Below are positions 47,001-57,392 of a DNA stretch of 64,000 nucleotides, one piece after another. This DNA comes from Diphasiastrum complanatum (taxonomy: Eukaryota; Streptophyta; Lycopodiopsida; Lycopodiales; Lycopodiaceae). The position numbers and the translations under genes were made by a program. The stretch spans positions 55,009,373 through 55,073,372 of the forward strand of contig CM055099.1 of assembly GCA_029204225.1 (NCBI GenBank), written 5' to 3'. The notes below the pieces were generated by a model. It did not search any database and had not been told where the DNA came from. It saw only the letters and a program-made list of their open reading frames with translations. The stretch's first letter is position 1. Every line of letters starts with the position of its first letter.

Positions 47001-49690
47001 TGGGTTGGATAGAGATCTATTCATTGCAGCCTGTTACTTTCCTCCAGAGTCTTCTTCCTTTGCTGACGGTACTGGCTCACCTTTTTGGATCTTTCTATGG
47101 ATGTTGTTAGATATGGAAAGCAGGGACATATAATTCTCACTGGGGATTTTAATGCTAGGACATCCTCACGACAATCGGATTTCCATGATGTTACAGATCA
47201 TCTTCGCTTACGGGCACTTGATGAAGACAACTTAGGAGTTACTAGGACATCTGACGACAGTTTGGGACCTATTACCACATATGGGGAGTACTTGCTGCAG
47301 CTAGGACAAGCTCATGAGCTAGCTATTTATAATGGCCTAGCCTGCTGGTCTGATTCTGTTATGTATACATGTCATCCTCATAGTGGAGGTCACAGTGTTG
47401 TTGAACACCTCATGGGGTCACCATCCTTCATTCCACGTATATCTGATTTTCATATCACTCACACTACTCTTTCTGATCACTCCTTCCTATCCTACAATCT
47501 TGGCATTATTTAGAGTCACAATTGTCCTCCCATCCCACACTTCACCATGTACCCATATATGCCTTTAACCCTTTGTGTAGACCCCTCTACCAGGGATCTC
47601 TAGCCTCGTTACTTCATCATTCCCCACACAACAGTCCATTAGAGTCACAAGCTTCCTTCCTCACCACTTCACTCCACACCGCTGCCTCGCTGGCCACCTG
47701 AGTTGGGCCCCTCCAAACTTGAGTACATTGACCAAAAGTTAAAAAACTCTCCCCCATTATGAGTTGGGCCCCTTCAAACTTGAGTACATGGACCAAAAGC
47801 TAAAAAATGCTTCTTGGGTCCTCAAAACCATATACATTGTCCCAACTTCATTAAATATGGTGTAGACCCATGAAGTCACACAATCCAAGCCTAGAGAAAG
47901 CTCTATACTCGCCATACTATCTTTGGAGAAAATTCCACCCAAGGAGAAAATAAATTCTGATGACCCTAACAGCTGTCTAGGGTATACCCTCTGGTACCTC
48001 GACTTCGTAGTCAAAGCATCAACAAAGAAATCTTCATTAAAGGACAAATAGGACAAATAGTGACTTCTATGGGGGGTCCATAGGGCAAGTGACCTTCTTC
48101 TCCAATTATAAAGTCTACTCATTGGAAGACCAACTATAATCAAGAGATCCCATGAAGGACTAGGACTCCAATGATTCTTTAAAGACGCTGTATTGAAGCA
48201 ACATACATGAATAACATGTGTAGCTCGAATTGAAGTGGGATACATGGTGGAAGATGTAGACATATAGTTAGTAACAGACTTCATACAAGTAGAGGACAGT
48301 TACAACTTGCACAAGCAGATGTAGAGTAAGCAACATATCTTGTCCAAGTAGCACATTCATGCTAATTGTAAGTATACTTCCGATTAGCTGTTTGTTTGTA
48401 ATCTAATGCTTGATGATAAAAGGCACTAAGAGGATATTAACCAGTGTAAATGGAGCTCTTGACTTTGTGATTAAGAAACCCCAAGTACGAAAATTCAGTA
48501 TCAGTAACTCAAAAACTAGTGTCGGAATCAAAGCAGAAATTTAGGGTTTTTGATCACAACGCAAGAAAAAATGGTGATTGAGCTGTGTGTTTTGAATACC
48601 CAGGACATCTTCTACAGATGTGCTATGTGCTGGTATCCTGGATAGCCTGAACCTTATGAGGATCAAGGCGAATACGCCCATCGCAAATAAGAAACCCAAG
48701 AAATTCAATCTCAGCAATGGCGAAAGAACATTTAGACAATTTGGCAAACAAATGATGGTGAATGAGCAACTAAGCCATTCTGAATTTTTAGCAACCAAAG
48801 AACCATAGTTGCCATTTCCGGAATGGAACATGTTCCAGAAAGCGTTCTGTTCCGGAACTTGACCCAAAAAAACTAAAAAATACGTACTTTTTTAACAAAA
48901 AAAGCGATACTGACTTCAACATGATAATAGGACACTAGAACAATGATATAAAGATCTCCTAGAAAGTACCAAAAGAGAAGGGAAAGAAGATGTCTTCCTA
49001 AATCAGGAAAACTTAAATTTGCAGTGTAGAATGTTGAATATGAAATCCAAAAATGCACTCAAAAACCAAGATTTGTTCCCTGTAAAGAAAACTTGAGTAA
49101 AGAAAAAGGAAATCAACGTGATCCCGGAAATCCTATTAGGGTTTCCCGGAACGTGCGCTATTTTTTTTTTTTTGGTTTTCTTTTCCAAAAAAACAGATTT
49201 ATTGGTGTGCGAAATTGTTTAGACAGAATGTAAATTCTTTCTCTTGTTAATATTTTTTTTAGGCCATTTAGTGGTTTATTTTTGGACTTTTATGAGAAAA
49301 ATTAATAATTAAAAAAAAAGCGATCCAGACAGCGTTCCGCTGTCCGGAATGCTGGCGATCCGGAACGCTCCTTCCGGATTGCTGTTGCAGCGGAACGTGA
49401 TCCACTGCAACATTGATTGCTACGTAGATAAAAAATCACGCAGGTTATACCATTTTTTTTAATTCATTCTTGCTTTGTCAAATCAGTTTCAGTGTTGTAT
49501 TGATAATTCAAGATCATTTTCTTTATCTTTGCAGTCTGGCTATGAGAGGCTATGCTGCCTGAGATGTATACAACCTCGTGATCATAACTTTGGGACGACA
49601 TGCGCATGCCGCGTACCAAAGCATCTGAGAGAGGAAAAAGTTATTGAGTGTGTTCACTGTGGTTGCAGAGGATGTGCAAGCGGAGATTGA
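43941..49690 (+). CDS. BUD31: BUD31/G10 splicing factor, 3 coding exons
   Basis: The CDS joins 43941-44034, 44698-44888 and 49535-49690 for 146 residues; the family is 144-145. The N-terminus reads [20 protein letters not shown]. The middle has [20 protein letters not shown]. The C-terminus is the Cys-rich zinc-binding part ([18 protein letters not shown], then [10 protein letters not shown]). In yeast and humans BUD31 is a core spliceosome protein associated with the NineTeen and related complexes and required for activation of the spliceosome; the plant protein is expected in the nucleus. No stops or lost Cys were seen. An extra residue lies in RRREPISKE relative to Arabidopsis. Introns are phase 1 and phase 0, both GT-AG. 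Confidence 0.93.
44035..44697 (+). other. BUD31 intron 1
   Basis: 663 bp, GTGAAA...TATGCAG. AT-rich, with no inserted element recognised. Confidence 0.85.
44698..44888 (+). CDS. BUD31: BUD31 coding exon 2
   Basis: It completes the split Ala codon and gives [19 protein letters not shown] through to ISKWRK. The acceptor is TATGCAG|CTGAAA and the donor AGGAAG|GTAGTT. Confidence 0.93.
45475..45495. repeat. (CT)n run
   Basis: A short CT microsatellite at the start of the LINE region. Confidence 0.85.
47700..47808. repeat. 61-bp tandem duplication in the LINE
   Basis: GAGTTGGGCCCC...CTTGAGTACAT...GACCAAAAG starts at 47700 and again at 47761, with few mismatches over about 47 bp. It repeats the linker coding segment after the endonuclease. 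Confidence 0.8.
48806..49413. repeat. TTCCGGAACG inverted-word element
   Basis: It begins TAGTTGCCATTTCCGGAATGG and ends GATCCACTGCAACAT. The outer 100 bp on each side are full of TTCCGGAA, GGAACG, CGTTCC and CCGGAACG words in inverse orientation, with an A/T-rich centre. The start shares CCATAGTTGC with the end of the 28112-28198 array. Flanks show no clear 8-bp duplication. It lies in BUD31 intron 2, about 120 bp before the last exon. Confidence 0.5.
49535..49690 (+). CDS. BUD31: BUD31 coding exon 3 and stop
   Basis: 51 codons plus TGA, acceptor TTTGCAG|TCTGGC. It contains all the C-terminal zinc-binding Cys residues and ends GCRGCASGD, the typical plant G10 terminus. Confidence 0.93.
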   Translation, partial: SGYERLCCLRCIQPRDHNFGTTCACRVPKHLREEKVIECVHCGCRGCASGD

Positions 49691-51457
49691 TTTCTGTAAG
49701 ACATTATTTTCAGGGTTTAGTAATCTTCATGCAAAATTAACTTAGTAGTTTCAATACAAAAGAAAATATCTTCTTGCTGTGCCCCCCATGAGCAAAACCT
49801 ATGCTGCAATTTCACAAGTTCCCAGGTTGGGTTAAATTCTCCAAATATGTCGAAGTTGGGCATTCTTATATGACAATCTCTTAAGCAAAGTTTTTTCCAA
49901 TATATTACGTCAGTTTGAAAATTGTGCTTATTCACAAAAAAGTGTTAACTACAGTTACATAGATTGTGACATTACTTTCTACAGTGTTGAATCGTTTGCC
50001 TTAAATTATTGGCAATTTAGAGTTTTTAAAATTGCCAACAATTTGCATGTATGGCTTTGCTTCTGTTGTTCTTTTGAACATGATCATTGCAATGAACCAA
50101 TTGTTTCTATTTGGCGTGGCTGTATGTCATATGTATGATATGCACAAAACCTTTCAATATGCCCCACACCTTCCATTCGTAAAATTGATGATGTAGTCTA
50201 GCTTTGCTTCATAGTGTGGGCATTCTTTCAGGATATTTTGAAAAAAGAACCACTAAAACAGTTGAACAAGAATCAAGAAAGGGATCCAAACTAAATATTG
50301 TCAAGCTTCGATAGCCCGTCCAAACACGAATCATAGAGGAGGCACCGTCTCAAGCTCATTGCCAAGTATGCTAGCAGAATGTGTCTTCAAGGCTGCCTCC
50401 AATATATTGCCTTGTTTAATTCATCTCATGGCTTTTCTTACCAATGTGATGGTATTATCGACAACAGGACCAAATAGGTAGGACATTCTCAACAAAAAAA
50501 TTGGAGCTTTTTCTTGCCACTTAATGGGAAAATGCATTGCAATGGTTTGTTGGATAGTTACGACTGAACGAGTTCACCATATGGAACTCACAATGTGATG
50601 CCTTTCTTTCGCGATATTGGCAAGAATGTTGACGCAAGGATGCCTTGGCTGAGATTAGATTTAATGCTAATTATTTTACATCAAACGCGTGATGGTTTTA
50701 ACGAAGTGACTAATAGCAAGCCCATTCAAAGTATGGAGCTTTGCATGCATTTTTGCACCTTGAGTGTAATATGAAGCAAAAACTAAGAACAATATTACAT
50801 GATCAAAGTCATAGTGAAGCAAAGGAAAAAACCACTCGAAACCACCAAACAATCGACTCAAACTCACTATTGATCTACAATATTTATGAAATTGTGTGAC
50901 CTATTCAAACTTTCTTTTGAATAAAGTTCAATAAACACAGAGTATTTCTCGAGTCAATAGACAGAGGAAGATCACCGAATATATGGATTGTGCTTATAAC
51001 ATGCGCAACTTTGGTAGGCATTCATGCTTTGGGCTTTCAGCATGTGACCGTCGAAGTTGGGCTTTATAGATACCACTGTAAAGATTGCCAAGTGTAGATT
51101 CTTAAGATCTTGTTGCATGCACCAGGAGGAGTACTGTGGAGCCAAACCACCCAACCAAGTAGGAACTGAAAGTCAATCTCCAATCAACTTCACCCCCAAC
51201 CACGATGACCAGATAACAGTGAGTATAATGTTAGAAATAAATGACTATGCTAAAGTTAATCCATAGGTTACTTTGATCCAAAAGGTCGAGATTTGTGTAA
51301 CCATGGGTATTTAGTTATTTAGGCCATGTTAAGTTTGTCTTAATTTGTGAGGGACCCAATTCTGGTCATGTACTGCCTCAAGGGTCTTTAGAGGTCTAAT
51401 TTGGTTTAGGGGTCCCAAGTCAGTTTTTTTTTTTTTTAGTTTACAAACAGAATGTAT
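49691..51457. other. BUD31 3' flank, no recognisable gene
   Basis: AT-rich sequence with short ORFs that match nothing recognised. No element ends were identified. Confidence 0.5.
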
Positions 51458-51505
51458 CCCGGAGGCTAAATTTTCATTTTTTTTTTGTCCAAAATCACGA
51501 TTTTT
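51458..51505. repeat. Dispersed repeat, first copy
   Basis: GTATCCCGGAGGCTAAATTT followed by a T-rich run and a CCAAAATCACGATTTTTGG-like stretch. It recurs at 52684-52745 with few changes and the same orientation. Confidence 0.6.
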
Positions 51506-51550
51506 GGCCGTTTACCTTTTTAGGTTCCAAAGAAACACGAAGCGATAAGT

Positions 51551-51643
51551 TGTTGGAGGGTTTGAAGATCCCAAGGCAACCCTAACTCTAGTTAATAAGT
51601 GACAGGGATTTGGCACCCTGTGTGTGTAAGTCCAACCCGATGC
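51551..51643 (+). mobile_element. Gypsy LTR 5' fragment
   Basis: TGTTGGAGGGTTTGAAGATC and the next 70 bp match the starts of the LTRs at 11307, 18734 and 19445 (AAGGCAACCCTAAC and GTAAGTCCAACCCGATG shared). The rest of the LTR is absent. Confidence 0.75.
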
Positions 51644-52824
51644 ATTAGAGCCCTTTTTGGACTCAAAAATGGCCTCGTCCTTGTCTAAACAAGTTCGTTA
51701 ATCATAATTAGTTTGGTGGTAATCAATCCTACGTGGAACCTTTACCTTGGGTTACCACATAGGGTGAGCAAGAGTTAAGGGCTAAATGTAGGTCCCATCA
51801 TCCATAGACTTTTGTAGGTACTTTGTAAGGCAAGACTAGGATAATCATTGCCTTGGTTCCAATAGGACAACATGTAGGGCTCTAGGTGGGACATAGAGTT
51901 GCAGGCCTCATTTAATGCCCAAGTACATTTCAAATTTGAAAATTGCTTATGAATTTTATTCAACCCACTTTTGTGTCCCCCTTCACATTCAAACTAAGAC
52001 TACATCACTTTCATTAGCCTTTCACATACCAAATAATTTATCTTATTCAATGTAACTTAAATGATACCTCTGAATTGGTCCAAGGCAGTGCTCAAGCTCC
52101 TTTTTTTTGCAAGTCGGTTGGTCGCCTACAGTTTTTTAAATCAATCGGTTTTTTCTTTTTCAACCTCCAAATTCCTACGACTTTCAAAGTTGGCCGTTTT
52201 TTGCATTCAATTCAAAAGAACACTTGCAAATTGTTTATTGAAAATTTTGTAGGAAATTAATTTGTGCAATTTGAAACTTGGTATAAAATTAAAATAGTCT
52301 ACAACCCTCAATAACAAGCATAAATTTGAAGTACTTCAAGCTAAGTTTGCCAAAAGATATCCAAAGAGTAATGCTATACTTTCTAAAAGTCAACATAAAA
52401 TGTAAGTGAATAAATAAAATATGTCAAGTATTCCAAAAAATTTCTTCTTATTTTTGCATCAAGGAGGTTTTTAGACTTTTGGCTTCCTGCTTGTTTCAAA
52501 CTCAATCCGTAAATTTTAAAACCAGCCGGTTGGTGGTTGAACTTTGCCGGTTCTCTGTGAGCACTGGTCCAAGGAAAGTAAATTTTCATTCTTTATGTGA
52601 AATTGCTAATTTAGGACCACATGACATTTAGCCGTTTCACTTTATTAGAAAGCCCAAAAACACGTTTAGGAGCAAAAAACAAAAATGTATCTCGGAGGCT
52701 AAATTTTCGTTTTTTTTCGTCCGAAATCGCGATTTTGGCCGTTGCACTTCATCAGAAGGCCAAAAGAAGGGTTTCGGAGCAAAAAAAAACAAAACAAAAA
52801 AAATAATTTGGGATCACGCAAGGG
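51644..52824. other. Unassigned, includes second dispersed repeat copy
   Basis: No ORF of note. The 52684-52745 segment repeats 51458-51505. The duplicated unit may include the neighbouring GGCCGTT..CACTT text, which appears twice within 52629-52760. Confidence 0.45.
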
Positions 52825-53003
52825 CGCAGCCAGGGAAGGTTTGACCAAGTGAAGAACCAGAGATAAACAATTGAGCAATCATTCTATCTCTGAATGCTTG
52901 ATTAAGTGGAAGGGACGGACTGAGGATGATGATTCATGGGAACGGGTTGAAAGAATAAAGAAGAACTTCCTTGGTTTTCGCTTCTGAGGACAAAAGTGGT
53001 TAA
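52825..53003 (+). mobile_element. Gypsy chromovirus chromodomain tail
   Basis: A frame reading KWKGRTEDDDSWERVERIKK is the chromodomain at the C-terminus of chromovirus integrases, which steers insertion to marked chromatin. It ends near the purine-rich TTAAAGGGGGGAAGAA and the LTR start at 53016. Only the last 50 or so codons remain. Confidence 0.7.
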
Positions 53004-53015
53004 AGGGGGGAAGAA

Positions 53016-53454
53016 TGTTATGTCCATGTCAATTATGAGGGATCCGAAATAATTCCTAACGTGGATAGTCGGTCACTCCAGTTGTATGTGGTTATTAGTT
53101 ATGCCTCGTCATTCCGGGTGTGGTGATAAAGTAATTAATAATCATATGAGGGCCCAGACCTATATTTGGACATAGGAGCACTTGCATTGTGTTTGACTGC
53201 TATAATGCAAGAATAGGAGATCAATAGCTTATTATAGGATTACATGGGGATCTTAAGGGGATTATTCTCTCCTCTTGGAGAGAATATATACCATGGAAAC
53301 TCGCCCATCTTCCTATTGGAATTTCAGATTCATGAGCCAGAATCTTCTCCTCTCTTATATTCATTCACTGTGGCTAGGGGGCGAAGTGGCTAGGGTTTTG
53401 ACTAGCCATTTCCTTTGGTTGGTAGTTTATGCTCCACAGGTGTCCTGTTGATTT
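53016..53454 (+). mobile_element. Chromovirus 3' LTR
   Basis: It begins TGTTATGTCCATGTC right after a polypurine tract (53003-53015) and has a TATA-like AATATATACC near 53285. The right end is lost at the duplicated segment that starts at 53455. Confidence 0.6.
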
Positions 53455-53638
53455 GCATGTGACATGATTCTTGAAGATTTTCACTTGGCGATCGTTACAT
53501 AGCCCCACTATCAATCCACCAAGTGTCTCTTGAATTGCCATTGCTTGCATGTGATAGGATTCTTGAAGATCTTCACTTGGCGATCGTTACATAGCCCCAC
53601 TATCAATCCACCAAGTGTCTCTTGAATTGCCATTGCTT
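53455..53638. repeat. 92-bp tandem duplication at a Copia breakpoint
   Basis: Two near-identical 92-bp units (53455-53546 and 53547-53638). Each contains non-element text (CGATCGTTACATAG) fused to the reverse complement of the Copia protease DSGA-coding region. Confidence 0.8.
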
Positions 53639-54400
53639 GTTGGTGAGGATGTAGATGCCATCAAGAATAGATCTCCTCCATCCTCCTCCTCCTCATGTGC
53701 AAGGTTTCCTTGTTTTTCCTCCTCCTCTTGTGCTCTTTGCCTCTTGTAACATTCGGATGCATAATGTCCCTTCTTTCCACAAAAGAAGTATTTTTGCTAT
53801 GAATTGTCCTTTGCGAGGCTACCTCCCTCAAGAGGTCATCACTAACATTCATTTTGATGCTATGAAGTGCTAGTCTTGCCTTCTTCTTGTATCTAACCAA
53901 TTCCTGTCCTTCAAGAGGCTCATCCTTCTTCTAGGACAATATCAAAGAGGTCTTGGAGCACTAAGAGTGACTCCATACTCACTTTCCATATTGAGTAGTT
54001 TGTAGAATTCAACCTCTCACTAGATCCAAGAAGGAATCCACCAATGGTTCTCATCTCCCTAATGACTTGTACTACTTATGTACTTGTTGGCCCTCCCTAA
54101 GCTCTTTTCCAAAATTTGCCTCAGTTCACAAAGACACAAGTGGCAAGATCTCCTGATCTTGATTCATAAGAACTTTTAGGAAGGTTTCTACAAAATAATG
54201 CTCAAGAAAATTGAAATTGATTTGAACCTAGAAACTTACAAAGGTTTCACTTTGTCTTGATTACCTCAAATTTGACTTCTAGTCCTATCTTTGGACTTCT
54301 AGTCACAATTCTTACACTCCCTCACAAAGCTGAAATGAAGATTAGATGAGATTCTATTTAAGACTTATCAAATCCTATCAACTTTCACCATTTTTGGACA
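53600..54400 (-). mobile_element. Copia gag-protease fragment with internal deletion
   Basis: The same family as 62777-64000. The gag reading RYKKKARLALHSIKMNVSDD and LLREV is joined directly to the zinc knuckle and protease WWIDSGA region, lacking about 480 bp present in the + copy (63010-63486). Stops and shifts are present. It is cut within the protease at the 92-bp duplication. Confidence 0.75.
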
Positions 54401-54800
54401 AAAATAATTACTCAATCTTCCTCACACTTCTTGATGTACTTTCAAGACTTGTAAATCGCTTTTAAAAGACTGATTTCAGCCTATATTATTTAGATCTCAT
54501 GAACCAAGTCAAATCTAATTAATGCCACTCAATCTTGGTAGCTTTTCCTAGGATTAGCGCCAAAAATCACATCAAGAATTCAGAAAATGGATTTGATGAA
54601 TCAAATGAATATTATGCATTAAATGTAGGTTCAGAGGTGCCTACATGTGTGGACAGTACAGATTTTTATCCCTACCAAGTTTGGAATCAAATCCCCTCAC
54701 CAAAGTTGAGATTCTAGCTCACCCTCTCAATACTAGGTTTTAGCACCAATACTTGCTAAAAATGGATTTGCATTTGATCAATGGTTAAGCCCTTGTACTT

Positions 54801-54813
54801 GGCTCTGATACCA
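54801..54813 (-). promoter_or_regulatory. Copia primer-binding site
   Basis: Minus-strand TGGTATCAGAGCC, complementary to initiator tRNA-Met, adjoining the LTR end at 54814. The + copy has the same site at 61984. Confidence 0.85.
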
Positions 54814-55781
54814 TGTGAAAGAAATGTACTTTAGGACCATAAATGGATCTTAAAAAAATCCACAAGGGTGATTGAATGCTTGCTTAACAATCTATCAAAA
54901 ATACCAGACACAAAAAGTTGATCTAGATTGGCAACCATTGATCATAGATGTAGATCCGAGTTCACACATGTGAAATGAGGCCTGCTATACGACGTGCAAA
55001 TAGAGATGGAAGGCTGAATCACTTTGGTTGCATTAGAATCACAAAATCACAAAGTACATAGTGGAGTAGCTCGAGATTGCCAATGACCTCCAAAAATAAT
55101 CTATCTTCTCAGAGATGGAATACATAGCAAAAGTGACTTCCTTTGTAAATTTAGGTGAATTTCTAGCATGTAATAAGAAAGTTAACTTTGCTTTGTTGCC
55201 CTAATTTGCAACCCTAGCCTCTTCCTAGAGTCATGCCAAGTAGGTGGCTAGTTGGTCAATTTTCACCTTGAATCTAGGATGTAGGTCTTGTAAACTAGGA
55301 ATCACTAGCAAATTGACTTGACCAGCTCATTAGACTTGATCTAACCTATAGCATGGTAGGTTTCCCACGTGGATCCATGGCCTCACATGTGTGGGACCCA
55401 CTTATGTACATTTTACATGATTTTTAATCAAGCTAGATTTGCCAAGTTTTTGTAGTTCTTCACAAATCTCACTCTCACTCATAGTAGCTCAAGATCCATG
55501 AGAGTAGAAATGATGAAACATGATTGGACCTCTAAAACATCACCTCTTACTATGGACCATTTTGGTGCACCTCACTTCATAATTGGCCCATATTGGCAAA
55601 TGAGATCAAGAGGTGCTATGTCACTAATCCTCTAGCATCAAGCCAAGTGAACCTACACTACCACGAGCTAATCCAGCTCTAATTTTGGCCTAATCTTATT
55701 TACAAGTGTACAATGAGTGGTTTTGAAAGAGGACCCCCAAACCTCAAGATAGATGGCTTTTACAATTTTACACTTATAACA
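54814..55781 (-). mobile_element. Copia 5' LTR
   Basis: It ends (minus strand) ACTTTAGGACC-complement text and CTTTCACA beside the primer site. It aligns with 61300-61982 over most of its length (shared GTGGGTCCCACACATGTGAG and TTATTACATGCT stretches). The start is provisionally TGTTATAAGTGTAAAATTG at 55781. Confidence 0.65.
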
Positions 55782-55829
55782 TTGTAAGGTGACCTCCTTC
55801 ACCAAAAATAAGCAATAATCTTGATGACG

Positions 55830-56345
55830 AACAAATTAGAACTTCCTAAATGGGTTATGAAGTGGATAGCCCTTCAAGAGTTTGACTATGAGTTAAAGAG
55901 CAAGCCCCCTACGTTATAAGTGCTAAATGATTGCATATGTGAGCTAGGAAATATGAGCATTGAGGGCAACGATTAGGAGGATGACCCATTTAAACAACCA
56001 TATACATTGGATGCTTCAATAATTCATAACGGGTTTGAGACATCAGTTAATAACGTATCCATCTCAAATTACAAGCACTAAAATTCTCCCTTATAGGAGA
56101 CACCATCTACAAGAAAGGAGTAGAGAATATATATTGAACCCCATCAAAGCCAAATGTATATTAGAAGAATGCCATGGTTTAGCCTATGGAGGTCACCTCA
56201 TTGGTCAACTACCATGACAAAAATTTGTACAAGCAAGGTAATGGTGGTCCATGCTATTCAGATGTGCACACATATGTGAAGAGCTATGATATGTGCCAAC
56301 AAATAGACACATGGTCCATAACTTGAGTGTTGAAGAATTCTTACA
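55830..56345 (+). mobile_element. Gypsy RNase H end and integrase zinc domain
   Basis: The piece KWIALQEFDYELKSK matches the end of Gypsy RNase H. About 100 codons later, ILEECHGLAYGGHLIG and a following WWW...CQQ region correspond to the integrase HHCC zinc-binding domain. The frame is broken by a stop at 56216 and shifts. It is a separate Gypsy copy from those at 3.9 and 14 kb. Confidence 0.65.
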
Positions 56346-57337
56346 AAGCATATTGTTAATGTTAGAAGTACTATATAATGAAAGGGCAATGGCCCTCTTG
56401 AATGAAAAAAAAAATGGGAGAAAGAAAACTACGACTTCAAGACCACAAAATTTAGCGAAACACTGACAAACTTAGGCCATGAGTATAACATAATGAAATA
56501 ATAATTGTATTGTACAGGCTGATTTTCCTACGTGTGGCTACCCGACTAATCCATGTAGCTAGTTACGGGACGAGTGCCCGGTTGATATGTCAACCTTGTG
56601 ATAGCATTGAAACACTATTCAATGTATGGTTTGATAACACTAAAAAGAAAGCTCAAGTAGTTGAGTTATATCAATAGAAACCTTATAAAAAATATGGAGA
56701 GATTGAACATTTCTCACTAAGGAGATTCATGAGCTACCTAATGAAGAACTTGATTTTCTTGAAAGGAATTCAAAAGAATGACCACAATAACATTTGGTCA
56801 AAGATTGGCCTCCATGGCTCAATGCCACTTTGACACCCTATATTGTTCAATTTTTTAGGGAAAGAAAAGTTAAAAGAAAAAACTATAGAGATAGCATATG
56901 CCCAAGCCACACATCAATAAGACTTCTCCCCATAACTATAGATAGAGCATATGCCCAAGCCACACATCAACACACTGCTTTCAAATGTTAAGACTTCTCC
57001 CCATTGTACATTTCTCACATAAAAGAAAAGTGAGAAATCATGGCTATGAATTTTTCAATAATTAAGAATCGAAGGAGAAGGAAGATAGAGAAGAGGCCAC
57101 CAGCCTCTCAAAAGAAGACTATGCTGTGGAGGACCTTATCTACCCTAAGACAAATGGAGAGAATGAAAAAAACTGAGAAGGAAAAGAGTCCAAGGAATTG
57201 AAAACAACTATAGGTAGGCACGACAAAGGGTACTTTGGCCATGGGACAAATAGTCAAAATGAGGTTGCCTGACAACAACAAAAAAGCTAGCACAAGTTAG
57301 GATAAGGAAAGAGGCAAGAGTGTTCTACACAAAAGAT

Positions 57338-57392
<55 letters not shown>

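Larger units (their letters stand above)
45399..48290 (+). mobile_element. LINE: ORF1 and endonuclease, no RT seen
   Basis: ORF1 (about 45770-46627, one frameshift near 46070) has a Ser/Pro/Val-rich N-terminus, a coiled coil, and a domain with [36 protein letters not shown] and [14 protein letters not shown]. The endonuclease follows in several frames: [50 protein letters not shown] and the SDHSFLSYN end. Those are the Asn, Glu, Tyr, Asp-x-Asn and Ser-Asp-His motifs of an APE-type LINE nuclease, which nicks the target to prime cDNA synthesis. A degraded linker ([11 protein letters not shown]) extends past 47700, but no RT motif was found, so the 3' part is lost. The left border is uncertain. 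Confidence 0.75.
44889..49534 (+). other. BUD31 intron 2, 4.6 kb, with LINE
   Basis: GTAGTT...TTTGCAG. It holds a LINE in the sense orientation (about 45.4-48.3 kb) and an inverted-repeat element (48806-49413). Confidence 0.85.

Noticed and set aside
56520-56990. Possible coding piece between Gypsy fragments
   Set aside because: Short open pieces in changing frames without any Gypsy motif I could anchor.
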